DNA from: Arthrobacter sp. NicSoilB4
GTDB taxonomy: Bacteria > Actinomycetota > Actinomycetes > Actinomycetales > Micrococcaceae
Direction of reading: 5' to 3'
DNA length: 64,000 bases
Assembly (NCBI RefSeq): GCF_019977335.1
Contig: NZ_AP024653.1
Span: 3,162,001 to 3,226,000 of the forward strand
Shown: positions 26,072-33,943 of the stretch, piece after piece
Numbering within the stretch: the first letter of the stretch is position 1
Layout: each line of letters begins with the position of its first letter
Translations under genes and position numbers: made by a program
The notes under the pieces: generated by a model
The model's database searches: none
Seen by the model: the letters and a program-made list of their open reading frames with translations, nothing else
Told to the model about the DNA's origin: nothing

Positions 26072-27538
26072 TTAGACCTCCGCGGCCACTCCGCCCCGGG
26101 AAATTTCCACCATGTCCTCGCGCGGGACCACCTTGATGCGCTCGCGCTGGATGCCGCCGGCGTCGGCACTGGCCTTCTCGCCGAGGGACCGCTCGTGCGC
26201 GTCGAGGGCCAGCCAGCCCTCCCAGCTGGTGAACTGCACGCCGCGGCTCTCCAGGAGCTCGACGACGGCGTCCGGCGCGGGTGCCGCGGCCAACGGCAGG
26301 TTTTCGCGGTCCTCCAGCAGGTAGGTCACGGTCTCCAGCGCATCGCCCTTGGTGTGGCCGATCAGGCCGACGGGGCCCCGCTTGATCCAGCCGGTGGCGT
26401 AAATGCCCGGCACATGCGTGCCGGCGGCGTCCAGGACGCGTCCGCCGTCGTTCGGGACCACACCCCTGCTGTGGTCGAACTCGACCTCGGGCAGGGCGGA
26501 GCCGAAGTAGCCGATGGCGCGGTACACGGCCTGGACCGGGTAGTCGACAAACTCGCCGGTGCCGCGGGCGTTGCCGGTGCCGTCCAGTTCGGTGCGCTCG
26601 AACTTGATGCCGGCGACGCGGCCGGGAGCACCGGCTCCGCCGGTATTGTCCCCGTACACCTCCACCGGGCTGTGCAGGAAGTGCAGATGCAGCCGGCGGG
26701 ACGCGGTGAGCTCGGAGAGGTCCTCGGGCTGCTCGGCGATCCAGTTGGTGAGTGTGCCCACCATGGTCTTGGTCTGGTTGTTGCTCTGGATCTGGCGGTC
26801 CGATTCGGCGTCGAACTCGAAGTCCTCGGCGTAGAGGATGATGTCCACGTCCTTGGAGTGGGAGAGTTCGCGGAGCTCCAGCGGGGTGAATTTCACCTGG
26901 GCGGGGCCGCGGCGGCCGAAGACGTGCACGTCGGTGACGGGCGAGGACTTCAGCCCGGCGTAGACGTTGTCCGGGATTTCGGAGACCAGGAGGTCGTCGG
27001 CGTGCTTGGAGAGCATCCGGGCGACGTCCAGGGCAACGTTGCCGTTGCCGATCACGGCGATTTCCTTGGCGTCCAGCGGCCATTCGCGGGACACATCGGG
27101 GTGGCCGTCGTACCAGGACACGAAGTCGGCGCCGCCGTAGGAGCCCTCGAGTTCGATGCCGGGGATGTTCAGGTCCGCGTCCTTGATGGCGCCGGTGGCG
27201 AAGATGACGGCGTCGTAATGGGTGCGGAGGTCCTCGAGCGAGATGTCGGTGCCGTAGTCAACGTTGCCGAAGAAGCGGATGTCGCCGCGGTCCAGGACCT
27301 TGTGCAGGGCGTTCACGATGCCCTTGATGCGCGGGTGGTCGGGCGCCACGCCGTAGCGGATTAGGCCATAGGGCGCCGGGTAGCGGTCGAAGAGGTCGAT
27401 GCTGACGGTGAGCTCGCCGCTCTTGACGGCCTCGCTCTTGGTCAGGATGTCCGCGGCGTACACACCGGCGGGTCCGGAGCCGACGACGGCGATGCGCAGT
27501 GGGCGGGCGGCAGTTCCTACGGGGGTGTTCGTTGACAC
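26072..27538 (-). CDS. fprA: Ferredoxin/adrenodoxin-type NADP+ reductase FprA, copy 2
   Basis: An NADPH-ferredoxin reductase of 488 residues, close in sequence to copy 1. FAD motif GSGPAG (about 20-25), GLIRYGVAPDHPRIK, NADP motif IGNGNVALDVARM and the terminal GWIKRGPVGLIGHTKGDA are all present. AAAGGA precedes the GTG at 27538. It is the last gene of the sulfur block, 89 nt downstream of siroheme synthase. It probably supplies reduced ferredoxin to the sulfite reductase (Sir), which needs six electrons per sulfite. No ferredoxin gene is in the block. Confidence 0.92.
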   Translation of the reverse strand: MSTNTPVGTAARPLRIAVVGSGPAGVYAADILTKSEAVKSGELTVSIDLFDRYPAPYGLIRYGVAPDHPRIKGIVNALHKVLDRGDIRFFGNVDYGTDISLEDLRTHYDAVIFATGAIKDADLNIPGIELEGSYGGADFVSWYDGHPDVSREWPLDAKEIAVIGNGNVALDVARMLSKHADDLLVSEIPDNVYAGLKSSPVTDVHVFGRRGPAQVKFTPLELRELSHSKDVDIILYAEDFEFDAESDRQIQSNNQTKTMVGTLTNWIAEQPEDLSELTASRRLHLHFLHSPVEVYGDNTGGAGAPGRVAGIKFERTELDGTGNARGTGEFVDYPVQAVYRAIGYFGSALPEVEFDHSRGVVPNDGGRVLDAAGTHVPGIYATGWIKRGPVGLIGHTKGDALETVTYLLEDRENLPLAAAPAPDAVVELLESRGVQFTSWEGWLALDAHERSLGEKASADAGGIQRERIKVVPREDMVEISRGGVAAEV

Positions 27539-27627
27539 GGCTGTGTTCCTTTGTTCTTCTGCATCCGTTGCTCCATAACGGCCGTTTCGAGGCCTGATAA
27601 CGGCAGGTATGGAGCAATCGACGGGGG

Positions 27628-28920
27628 TCAGGGGGTCAGTACGCGGGTCTTGGTGGTGCGGGGCATGCGGGGTGCGCTCGGGGTGGTGGTGCTGTAGTCC
27701 GCGGTCTTGAAGTGCGGCGGCGCGAACGGGCTGACGCGGACCACGTCACCGATCACGATCACGGCGGGGTTCGCGACGCCTGCGGCCTCCGCCTGGTCCG
27801 CGATGGTCCCGAGCGTTCCGATGGTCACCCGCTGGTCCGGCAGATAACCATTCTCTACGATGCCAACAGGCGTCTCCGCTGGCAAACCGGCGCGTCCCAG
27901 CGACGCCGCGGAATCGCGCAGCTGGCCCACGCCCATGAGCAGGATCACGGTGTGGTCGGCCCTGGCCGGGACTTCGGAGAGCTCCTCATGGCCGGTGACC
28001 ACGCTGAAGCCCTTGGCCAGCCCGCGGTGCGTCACCGGGATGCCGGCGGCGGCGGGCACGGAGATGGCGGAGGTGACGCCGGAAACCACTTCAACCTCGA
28101 CGCCGTGCTGCCGGCAGAATTCGGCTTCCTCGCCGCCGCGGCCCAGGACGTAGGGGTCGCCGCCCTTGAGCCGGACCACACGGTGTCCCTGCAGTGCTTC
28201 CTCGACGAGGATGCGGTTGATGTCGGACTGCGGGACGGGGTGGTGGCCGGGGGTCTTGCCTACCTCGATCACACGGACGTCGGGGGCCAGCTCGGCCAGG
28301 AGTTCGCGCGGGCCCAGCCGGTCCGCGACCACGACGTCGGCCTGGCCCAGGAGCCGGCGGCCGCGGACGGTGATCAGCCCGGAATCGCCGGGCCCTCCGC
28401 CCACGAGCGCCACGGAACCGGCCGTTGCGTCCGTCTGGGCCCGGCGCCGGCGCAGCGGCAGGTCCCCGGTCTCCAGCGCGGTGGCTACCGCGTCGCGCAG
28501 GGCCATGGCGCGGCGCGGGTCTCCCCCGGCGTTCACTGCGATCTTGACGTCGTCCACCACGGCGACGGCGGGAGTCCAGGCGGCGGAGGCCTCATGGTCG
28601 GAGGCGTTGACGCACCAGATGCGCTGCGCCTCGGCGTCGGCGGCAACCTGCGCGTCCACGGCGGAATCGCCGGTGGCGGTCTGCACGAACCAGACGCCGT
28701 CGACGTCGGAGCTGCGGTACTTGCGCGGCTTCCAGGTGAGGAGGCCGGCGCCGGCAAGGTTGTTCAGGGCCGGGCAGGCAAGCGGCGCCACGACGGTGAC
28801 GCGGGCGCCGGCGTCGAGCAGTCCCTTGGCGCGGCGGGCGGCCACCGGGCCGCCGCCGACCACCAGCACGGGGCGGCCGAGGAGGCGCAGCGCCGTGGGG
28901 TAAATGTCCTGAATTGCCAT
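27628..28920 (-). CDS. cysG: Siroheme synthase: precorrin-2 dehydrogenase fused to uroporphyrinogen-III C-methyltransferase
   Basis: It turns uroporphyrinogen III into precorrin-2 and then sirohydrochlorin for the sulfite-reductase cofactor. The 430-residue protein has an N-terminal Rossmann domain (about 1-150, with RPVLVVGGGPVAARRAKGLL) and a C-terminal SUMT domain (about 168-415, with ALVGGGPGDSGLITVRGRRL and VRLKGGDPYVLGRGGEE). A separate CbiX-type chelatase at 39 kb may insert the iron. ATG at 28920 is chosen; TATCGT at 28932-28927 is 6 nt upstream, suggesting a leaderless mRNA with a TTGTTC -35 18 nt further up. Confidence 0.92.
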   Translation of the reverse strand: MAIQDIYPTALRLLGRPVLVVGGGPVAARRAKGLLDAGARVTVVAPLACPALNNLAGAGLLTWKPRKYRSSDVDGVWFVQTATGDSAVDAQVAADAEAQRIWCVNASDHEASAAWTPAVAVVDDVKIAVNAGGDPRRAMALRDAVATALETGDLPLRRRRAQTDATAGSVALVGGGPGDSGLITVRGRRLLGQADVVVADRLGPRELLAELAPDVRVIEVGKTPGHHPVPQSDINRILVEEALQGHRVVRLKGGDPYVLGRGGEEAEFCRQHGVEVEVVSGVTSAISVPAAAGIPVTHRGLAKGFSVVTGHEELSEVPARADHTVILLMGVGQLRDSAASLGRAGLPAETPVGIVENGYLPDQRVTIGTLGTIADQAEAAGVANPAVIVIGDVVRVSPFAPPHFKTADYSTTTPSAPRMPRTTKTRVLTP

Positions 28921-29094
28921 GCATCGACGATAGGGCGGCGACATCTGGCGGAACAACGGTACGGAAACACCCGTTCACGCAGGGTAACGCCACGTCACAT
29001 AGTTGTCGCCCATCAGCGTGCCGTCAGGTCGGCGTCACGCCGGTGCCGGGCCCTTGCCCGGGGCGGCCATGGCGGCACCGTCCGGGGGCACGGG

Positions 29095-29391
29095 CTACTT
29101 CACCGCGATGAGTTCGACCAGTTTGATGTCGGGGTCCTTGGACAGCAGCGTGGGGCCGTGTTCGCCGAGCGCGGCGGGGATGGCCCCATTGAGGTGCGCC
29201 TGCCGGTCCTCCTCGGTGTCGAAGGTGTCGAAGATGCCGAACGTGTAGTCGTTGACCCGGAAGGCGTACCAGGTCCGCGTCCCGGGTTCCTTCAGCACAA
29301 TCTCCCGGCCCCCGTTGAGGAAGTCCCATACCTCTTGTTCCTTCCCCAGTTTGGCTTCGACCAGTGCCAGCACTCCATATTTTGGTGCCAC
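29095..29391 (-). CDS. Antibiotic-biosynthesis-monooxygenase (ABM) fold protein
   Basis: A 98-residue dimeric alpha+beta-barrel-type protein (begins MAPKYGVLALVEAKLGKEQE, then GTRTWYAFRVNDYTFGIFD and TEEDRQAHLNGAIPAAL). This is the usual size and shape of ABM-fold quinol monooxygenases and their non-enzymatic relatives. GAGGAG precedes the GTG. It sits between the ABC permease and siroheme synthase, so a role in sulfur-compound breakdown is possible but not shown. Confidence 0.75.
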   Translation of the reverse strand: MAPKYGVLALVEAKLGKEQEVWDFLNGGREIVLKEPGTRTWYAFRVNDYTFGIFDTFDTEEDRQAHLNGAIPAALGEHGPTLLSKDPDIKLVELIAVK

Positions 29392-29476
29392 GGCTGTCTC
29401 CTCAGAATCGGGCTGGATCGGCCGTAAAACCGGCCTATAGCCGTGAGTGTAGGCCTGCGCGTGACACCAGACAACA

Positions 29477-29491
29477 GCAACGCGGGGTGCC
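29477..29491. repeat. Half copy of the palindromic element
   Basis: GCAACGCGGGGTGCC matches the outer left arm of copies A-D. No right arm follows, and the sequence then runs into the end of the ABC permease gene. Confidence 0.5.
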
Positions 29492-30468
29492 TACCGGGTG
29501 CTGCCGGCGAGGAGTCCACGACGGCGCAGCAGCCGCTTTTCGATCGGGCCGAACACCAGCAGTTCGATGAGGATGCCGACGGCGAGGATCAGCAGGATCG
29601 CGGACATCACGATGGTCATGTCGGACAGGTCGCGGCCCTGGTTGAGCATGGAGCCCAGGCCAAAGCCGATGCTGCCGCCGACGGCGATAATCTCCGCGGC
29701 CATCAGCGAGCGCCAGGAGAAGGCCCAGCCCTGCTTGAGGCCGCTCAGGTATCCGGGCAGCGCGGCGGGGAGGATGATCTGCAGGGCAAGCTGGAGCCGG
29801 GACGCACCCAGCACCTTCCCGACGCTGCGGTACTGCGGCGGGATCTGGTCCACGCCGGAGATCAGCCCGTTGATGATCGACGGGATGGCACCCATGAACA
29901 CCACGAAATACACGGTGGCATCGGTCAGGCCGAACCAGATGATGGCTGCAGGCACCCACGCCACGGAGGGCAGCACCTGGAGCCCGGAGATCAGGGGGCC
30001 GAAGGCGCGGCGCAGCGGGGCGACCTGGGCGAGCAAGAGCCCGACCGGCGTCGCGACGGCAACGCTGATCAGGAATCCGATGAGCCCGCGCTGCAGCGAG
30101 GTCCAAACAGACTCCTGCAGCTTGCCCTCGGCCCAGAGGTTTCCGAACTGGCCCAGCACGTCGAGCGGCCCGGGGACCAGGTCGCGCCGCTTGATGCCGA
30201 GCGAGACGTAGAGCTGCCAGCCGACCAGCAGGACCGCGACCGCGGCGACCGGCAGCAGGATCCGGCTCCAGTCGATGCGGGCCTTGCGGACGGCGTCGGA
30301 CTGCAGTGAATCCAGCCCGGCCTCAAGCTCGCGGAGGTCGGCCGAGCCGGAGGAGGTCCGGGTCAGGGCTGCGTGGACCTTGCGGGACCCGGTGTCTGCG
30401 CTCGGGATAAGGGACGTCTCGGCCGGCTCTGCGGCCTGCGCGTAGTGGGACAGAAACTTACTTGGCAT
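29491..30468 (-). CDS. ABC transporter permease, sulfonate/nitrate/taurine family
   Basis: The membrane channel of an SsuC/TauC-type importer, 325 residues. A hydrophilic N-terminus (about 1-70) precedes six helices. The coupling EAA loop is visible as GKVLGASRLQLALQIILPAA (around 215-240). Its start overlaps the end of the ATPase gene by 11 nt, so translation is coupled. The transporter sits inside the sulfur-assimilation block, favouring sulfate or organosulfonates, but nitrate or a related anion cannot be excluded. Confidence 0.88.
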   Translation of the reverse strand: MPSKFLSHYAQAAEPAETSLIPSADTGSRKVHAALTRTSSGSADLRELEAGLDSLQSDAVRKARIDWSRILLPVAAVAVLLVGWQLYVSLGIKRRDLVPGPLDVLGQFGNLWAEGKLQESVWTSLQRGLIGFLISVAVATPVGLLLAQVAPLRRAFGPLISGLQVLPSVAWVPAAIIWFGLTDATVYFVVFMGAIPSIINGLISGVDQIPPQYRSVGKVLGASRLQLALQIILPAALPGYLSGLKQGWAFSWRSLMAAEIIAVGGSIGFGLGSMLNQGRDLSDMTIVMSAILLILAVGILIELLVFGPIEKRLLRRRGLLAGSTR

Positions 30469-31189
30469 GGCGGCGGATCTCCTCGCGAAGCCGGGCGGTG
30501 ATTTCGCCGGTGAGCTGGCCGGCCAGTCCGGCGTCGGTGCGGTGCTCTTCGCTGACGTGCCATTCCCGCACGACGCGGCCGGGCCGGGAGGAGAGCAGCA
30601 GGACGCGCTGGCCCAGCCGGACGGCTTCCCGGACGTTGTGGGTCACAAAGACGATGGTGCGGCCCGTTTCCTTCCAGATCCGCTCCAGCTCGTCATGGAG
30701 CAGGTCCCGGGTGATCGCGTCCAGGGCCGCAAAAGGTTCGTCCATCAGGAGCAGCTGCCGGTCCTGGGCCAGCGAGCGGGCCAGCGCCACACGCTGGCGC
30801 ATCCCGCCGGAGAGCTCGTGCGGGCGTTTGTCCCCCGCCCCGCCCAGGTGCACGAGGTCCAGCAGCTCGCCCGCCTTCACCCGCCGCTCGGCCTTGCCGG
30901 CGCCGCGCAGCTTCAAGGCCAGCTCGATGTTCTCCCGTGCGGTCAGCCAGGGGAACAGCGCCGCGTCCTGGAACATAAAGGCGGCGCCGTCGCTGGGCAC
31001 CTCGAGGGCGCCCGACGTCGGCGCCTCCAGTCCCGCCATGATGTTCAGCAGGGTGGACTTGCCGCAGCCGGACGCACCGAGCAGGGCGACGAACTCGCCC
31101 TGCCCGATGGTGGCGTTGACGTCGTCCAGGACCGGGGCGCCGTCGCCGAAGCGCTTGCCCAGGTTTTCCAGTACGACTGGCATGGTCAC
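30458..31189 (-). CDS. ABC transporter ATP-binding protein, sulfonate/nitrate/taurine family
   Basis: The nucleotide-binding subunit (SsuB/TauB/NrtD type), 243 residues. It has Walker A GASGCGKST (about 37-45), a Q-loop in FMFQDAALFPW, the signature LSGGMRQRVALARSL, Walker B LLLMDEPFAALD and the H-loop VFVTHNVREAV. GTG/ATG choices near 31189 differ by few residues. It lies 38 nt after the binding-protein gene and overlaps the permease gene. Confidence 0.92.
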   Translation of the reverse strand: MTMPVVLENLGKRFGDGAPVLDDVNATIGQGEFVALLGASGCGKSTLLNIMAGLEAPTSGALEVPSDGAAFMFQDAALFPWLTARENIELALKLRGAGKAERRVKAGELLDLVHLGGAGDKRPHELSGGMRQRVALARSLAQDRQLLLMDEPFAALDAITRDLLHDELERIWKETGRTIVFVTHNVREAVRLGQRVLLLSSRPGRVVREWHVSEEHRTDAGLAGQLTGEITARLREEIRRHAK

Positions 31190-31227
31190 GTCCTAACTTC
31201 TTTTGGCGGGCTGGGGGCGGGAACTTG

Positions 31228-32403
31228 CTAGTCCTTGCCGAGTCCCTGCGCTGAGACCTTGGTCCCGGTGGTGGCCTCGCCCAGGACACTGTTCAGCGCC
31301 GTGAGGTCGAAGATGCCGTTGATGTCGGCCTGGGTAGTGGTGCCGGCGTCCACGCCGTCCTGGAGCAGCTTCTTGTAGGTCCCGGCCAGGGGGTCGACGG
31401 TGTAGACGATGTTCTTGAGCGAGCGGTCGATCACGTCGGCGGGCAGGGCGGCTCCGGCGGATTCCTTGAGGGCGGCGTTGAGGACCGCGGACTTCTCGGC
31501 AGCGGGGGCCGCATTGAGCCAGTCAACCGATTCGACGTGGCCCTTCAGCAGTGCCTTGACCGTGTCCGGGTGCTCGGCGGCAAACTTCTTGTTGACGATC
31601 AGGACGGTGGTGATGAACTCGCCCTTCTCCCACAGGTCCTTCTCGTCGACCAGGACCTTGGCGCCGGCCTGGAGCACCAGCCGGGAAGCCCAGGGCTCGG
31701 GCAGCCACGCGCCGTCGAGCTTTCCGTCCTGGAACAGCTTCAGGGTCTGGGCGTTCTCGGTCGGGTTGATGGCGACATCGCCGCTGCCGTCAGTGTTGGT
31801 CTTGTACCCCTGCTTGCCCAGCCAGGCGCGGAGTGCCACGTCCTGCGTTCCGCCGAGCTGCGGCGTAGCGAGCTTCTTGCCCTTGAGGTCCGCGGGCGTG
31901 TTGATTTCGGGCTTGACCACCAGCTGCGCTCCACCGGAGGCGGCGCCGGCGATGATGCTGATCGATTCGCCCTTGCTCTTGACGTAGGAGTTGATGGCCG
32001 GGTTGGGGCCGATGTACGTGGCGTCGATGGCGCCGGCGTTGAGGGCTTCAATCGCGGCGGGGCCGGCGTTGAAGACCTGGGTGCTGAGCTTGGTCCCGCC
32101 AAGATTCTTGGCGACCAGGCCCTGGTTGACCCCGACGAGGGCAGGGGCGTGGGTGATGTTGCCGAAGTAGCCGAGCTTGAGTTCGGTGGCTGGAGCGTTG
32201 ACGACGGCGGCGGGTGCGGCGGTGTCGTTCGCGCGGGACACCGTCGACGCGACGGCGGCGCCGGCGCCGATCAGCAGCACGAGGCCGACCGCCAGGCCGA
32301 TCTCCAGGGTGCGCTTGCGGTTGGGCTTGGCGGACTCACCGGCGACGATCCGGGTGGTTCCGGGGGTCTGGCCCGGGGTGGGGTTATTCGCGGGGGATGA
32401 CAT
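31228..32403 (-). CDS. ABC transporter substrate-binding protein, SsuA/NMT1-like
   Basis: The extracellular receptor of the importer encoded just downstream, 391 residues. After a short charged N-terminus a single hydrophobic segment (IGLAVGLVLLIGAGAAVAS) acts as signal or anchor; no lipobox Cys is visible. The body reads LKLGYFGNITHAPALVGVNQ, AGPAAIEALNAGAIDATYIG and PWASRLVLQAGAKVLVDE, typical of the NMT1/SsuA family. ATG 32403 is preferred; ATG 32466 adds an unlikely Thr/Ser/Pro tail. Ligand unknown; the sulfur context suggests a sulfonate or sulfate. Confidence 0.87.
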   Translation of the reverse strand: MSSPANNPTPGQTPGTTRIVAGESAKPNRKRTLEIGLAVGLVLLIGAGAAVASTVSRANDTAAPAAVVNAPATELKLGYFGNITHAPALVGVNQGLVAKNLGGTKLSTQVFNAGPAAIEALNAGAIDATYIGPNPAINSYVKSKGESISIIAGAASGGAQLVVKPEINTPADLKGKKLATPQLGGTQDVALRAWLGKQGYKTNTDGSGDVAINPTENAQTLKLFQDGKLDGAWLPEPWASRLVLQAGAKVLVDEKDLWEKGEFITTVLIVNKKFAAEHPDTVKALLKGHVESVDWLNAAPAAEKSAVLNAALKESAGAALPADVIDRSLKNIVYTVDPLAGTYKKLLQDGVDAGTTTQADINGIFDLTALNSVLGEATTGTKVSAQGLGKD

Positions 32404-32601
32404 AGAGGAGGTCCTGTTCGTGGGGGTGTGCGGGGAGGCCGGGCGGGTGGTCAGCGCCGGCGACATCGCCCCCGGAACTCATCGCGGGGGCCGTTTGAAA
32501 GCCGTTCCGTAGTTGTCATGGCTTCACCATAAGGATTGCCAGGAGCCCGGTTCAACGGCCCGGAAACCCGGGGTCACGCGGGTTCATGCAGCGTCATATG
32601 C

Positions 32602-32620
32602 GGGCCCGGCAGCCGGGCCC
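32602..32620 (-). terminator. GC hairpin after rtcB
   Basis: GGGCCCGG-CAG-CCGGGCCC, perfect 8-bp arms with a 3-nt loop, about 10 nt past the rtcB stop. No U tract is visible. Confidence 0.5.
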
Positions 32621-32629
32621 TTATGCGAA

Positions 32630-33796
32630 TTAGTCGCCCTTGACGTTGACGAGCTGCCGGAGCTTGTGCCGGATCTTGACAAGGTCCGCGGAGTCGCGCA
32701 TCACCTGGTCGATGGGTTTGTACGCCGCCGGGATCTCGTCGATGAAGGCCTTGCTGGGACGGAATTCGATGCCTTTCATTGCGGCCTTCAGCTCGGCCAG
32801 CGTGAAGGCCTTTTGGGCCGCATGCCTGGAGTATTCCCGTCCCGCGCCGTGGGGCGAGGAGTTCAGCGACCTGCGGTTCCCGAGGCCCACAACAACGTAC
32901 GACGCGGTGCCCATGGAGCCGGGGATCAGCCCGGGGTCCCCCGCTTCGGCTCTGATGGCGCCCTTGCGCGAGACCCAGACCGACTTGCCGTAGTGGTGTT
33001 CCTTGGCAGTGAAGTTGTGGTGGCAGTTGATCCGTTCGGCCTCACGCACGGAGCCGCCGGTCCAGGTTTCAAACTGCCGGACCACGCGGTCCATCATTTC
33101 CTCGCGGTTCAGGAGCGCAAAGTGCTGGGCCCAGCGAAGTTCCCTGATGTAACGGTCGAATTCGGGCGTGCCTTCCTCGAGGTAGGCCAAGTCCGGGTGC
33201 GGCAGGGGGATGCGCCGGCTCCGGCTGATGCTCCGGGCCTCGCCGATGTGCCGCTGGGCGAGTTTGTTGCCAACGCCGCGGGAACCGGAGTGCAGGAACA
33301 GCCACACGATGTCCGCCTCGTCCGCGCACACCTCGATGAAGTGGTTGCCCGAGCCTAGGGATCCGAGCTGGAGCGTCCAGTTCGGGGCGTACTGGCCGGG
33401 GTCGAAGCGGGCCGTGGCTGCCATCCGCCGCAGCTGGTCAACCCGGGGCGCAGCGGTGGCGGTGATCCTGTGGTTGTAGTGGCCGGCCGACAGCGGAATG
33501 GCGTGCTCAATGCCCTCCCGCAGCCTTTTCCGGTCGGTCGGCAGGTCCTTCACGGCATACTGCGTGCGGACGGCGATCATGCCACACCCGATGTCAACGC
33601 CCACGGCGGCCGGAATGACGGCGCCCAGCGTGGGGATGACGGATCCCACGGTGGCGCCCAGGCCCAGGTGGGCGTCCGGCATCAGCGCCAGATGCGGATA
33701 GATGATGGACAGCCTGGCGGTGGTCAGGGCCTGCTCGCGGGTCTTGTCATCAAGAATCGACGCCCAGCTGATGAGCCTGCTGTTGATGACTTCCAC
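32630..33796 (-). CDS. rtcB: RtcB-type RNA ligase
   Basis: It joins RNA 2',3'-cyclic-phosphate (or 3'-phosphate) ends to 5'-hydroxyl ends using GTP and manganese. The 388-residue protein carries the active-site features: Cys in GVDIGCGM, His in GSGNHFIEV, HSGSRGVGNK, and the GMP-accepting His in HGAGREYSR. The GTG at 33796 follows GGGAGG; an upstream frame start at 33841 is not supported. It stands alone, without archease or the RtcA/RtcR partners found in some bacteria. Its position between cysN and the sulfur ABC transporter is unexpected. Confidence 0.92.
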   Translation of the reverse strand: MEVINSRLISWASILDDKTREQALTTARLSIIYPHLALMPDAHLGLGATVGSVIPTLGAVIPAAVGVDIGCGMIAVRTQYAVKDLPTDRKRLREGIEHAIPLSAGHYNHRITATAAPRVDQLRRMAATARFDPGQYAPNWTLQLGSLGSGNHFIEVCADEADIVWLFLHSGSRGVGNKLAQRHIGEARSISRSRRIPLPHPDLAYLEEGTPEFDRYIRELRWAQHFALLNREEMMDRVVRQFETWTGGSVREAERINCHHNFTAKEHHYGKSVWVSRKGAIRAEAGDPGLIPGSMGTASYVVVGLGNRRSLNSSPHGAGREYSRHAAQKAFTLAELKAAMKGIEFRPSKAFIDEIPAAYKPIDQVMRDSADLVKIRHKLRQLVNVKGD

Positions 33797-33859
33797 TGCG
33801 CCTCCCACGACGATGATCGTGGTCCGCCTGCCGGGTGGCAAGGGTCAACAGGGTCGAAT

Positions 33860-33918
33860 TCGCCGGAAACGCGCGAGCTCGCCGTAAGTTTCCCTGCGAG
33901 TTCGTGCGTTTCCGGCGA
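33860..33918. repeat. Long hairpin between rtcB and cysN, second palindrome type
   Basis: Arms 33860-33882 and 33896-33918 pair over 21 of 23 bases; both mismatches are G opposite T/U-pairing positions. Arm core CGCCGGAAACGC. It follows the cysN stop. The 13-nt loop region begins CGTAAGTTTCCC, similar to part of the other palindrome family. Confidence 0.7.
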
Positions 33919-33943
33919 CTCGGAAGTCTTCAGCCGGCAGGGC

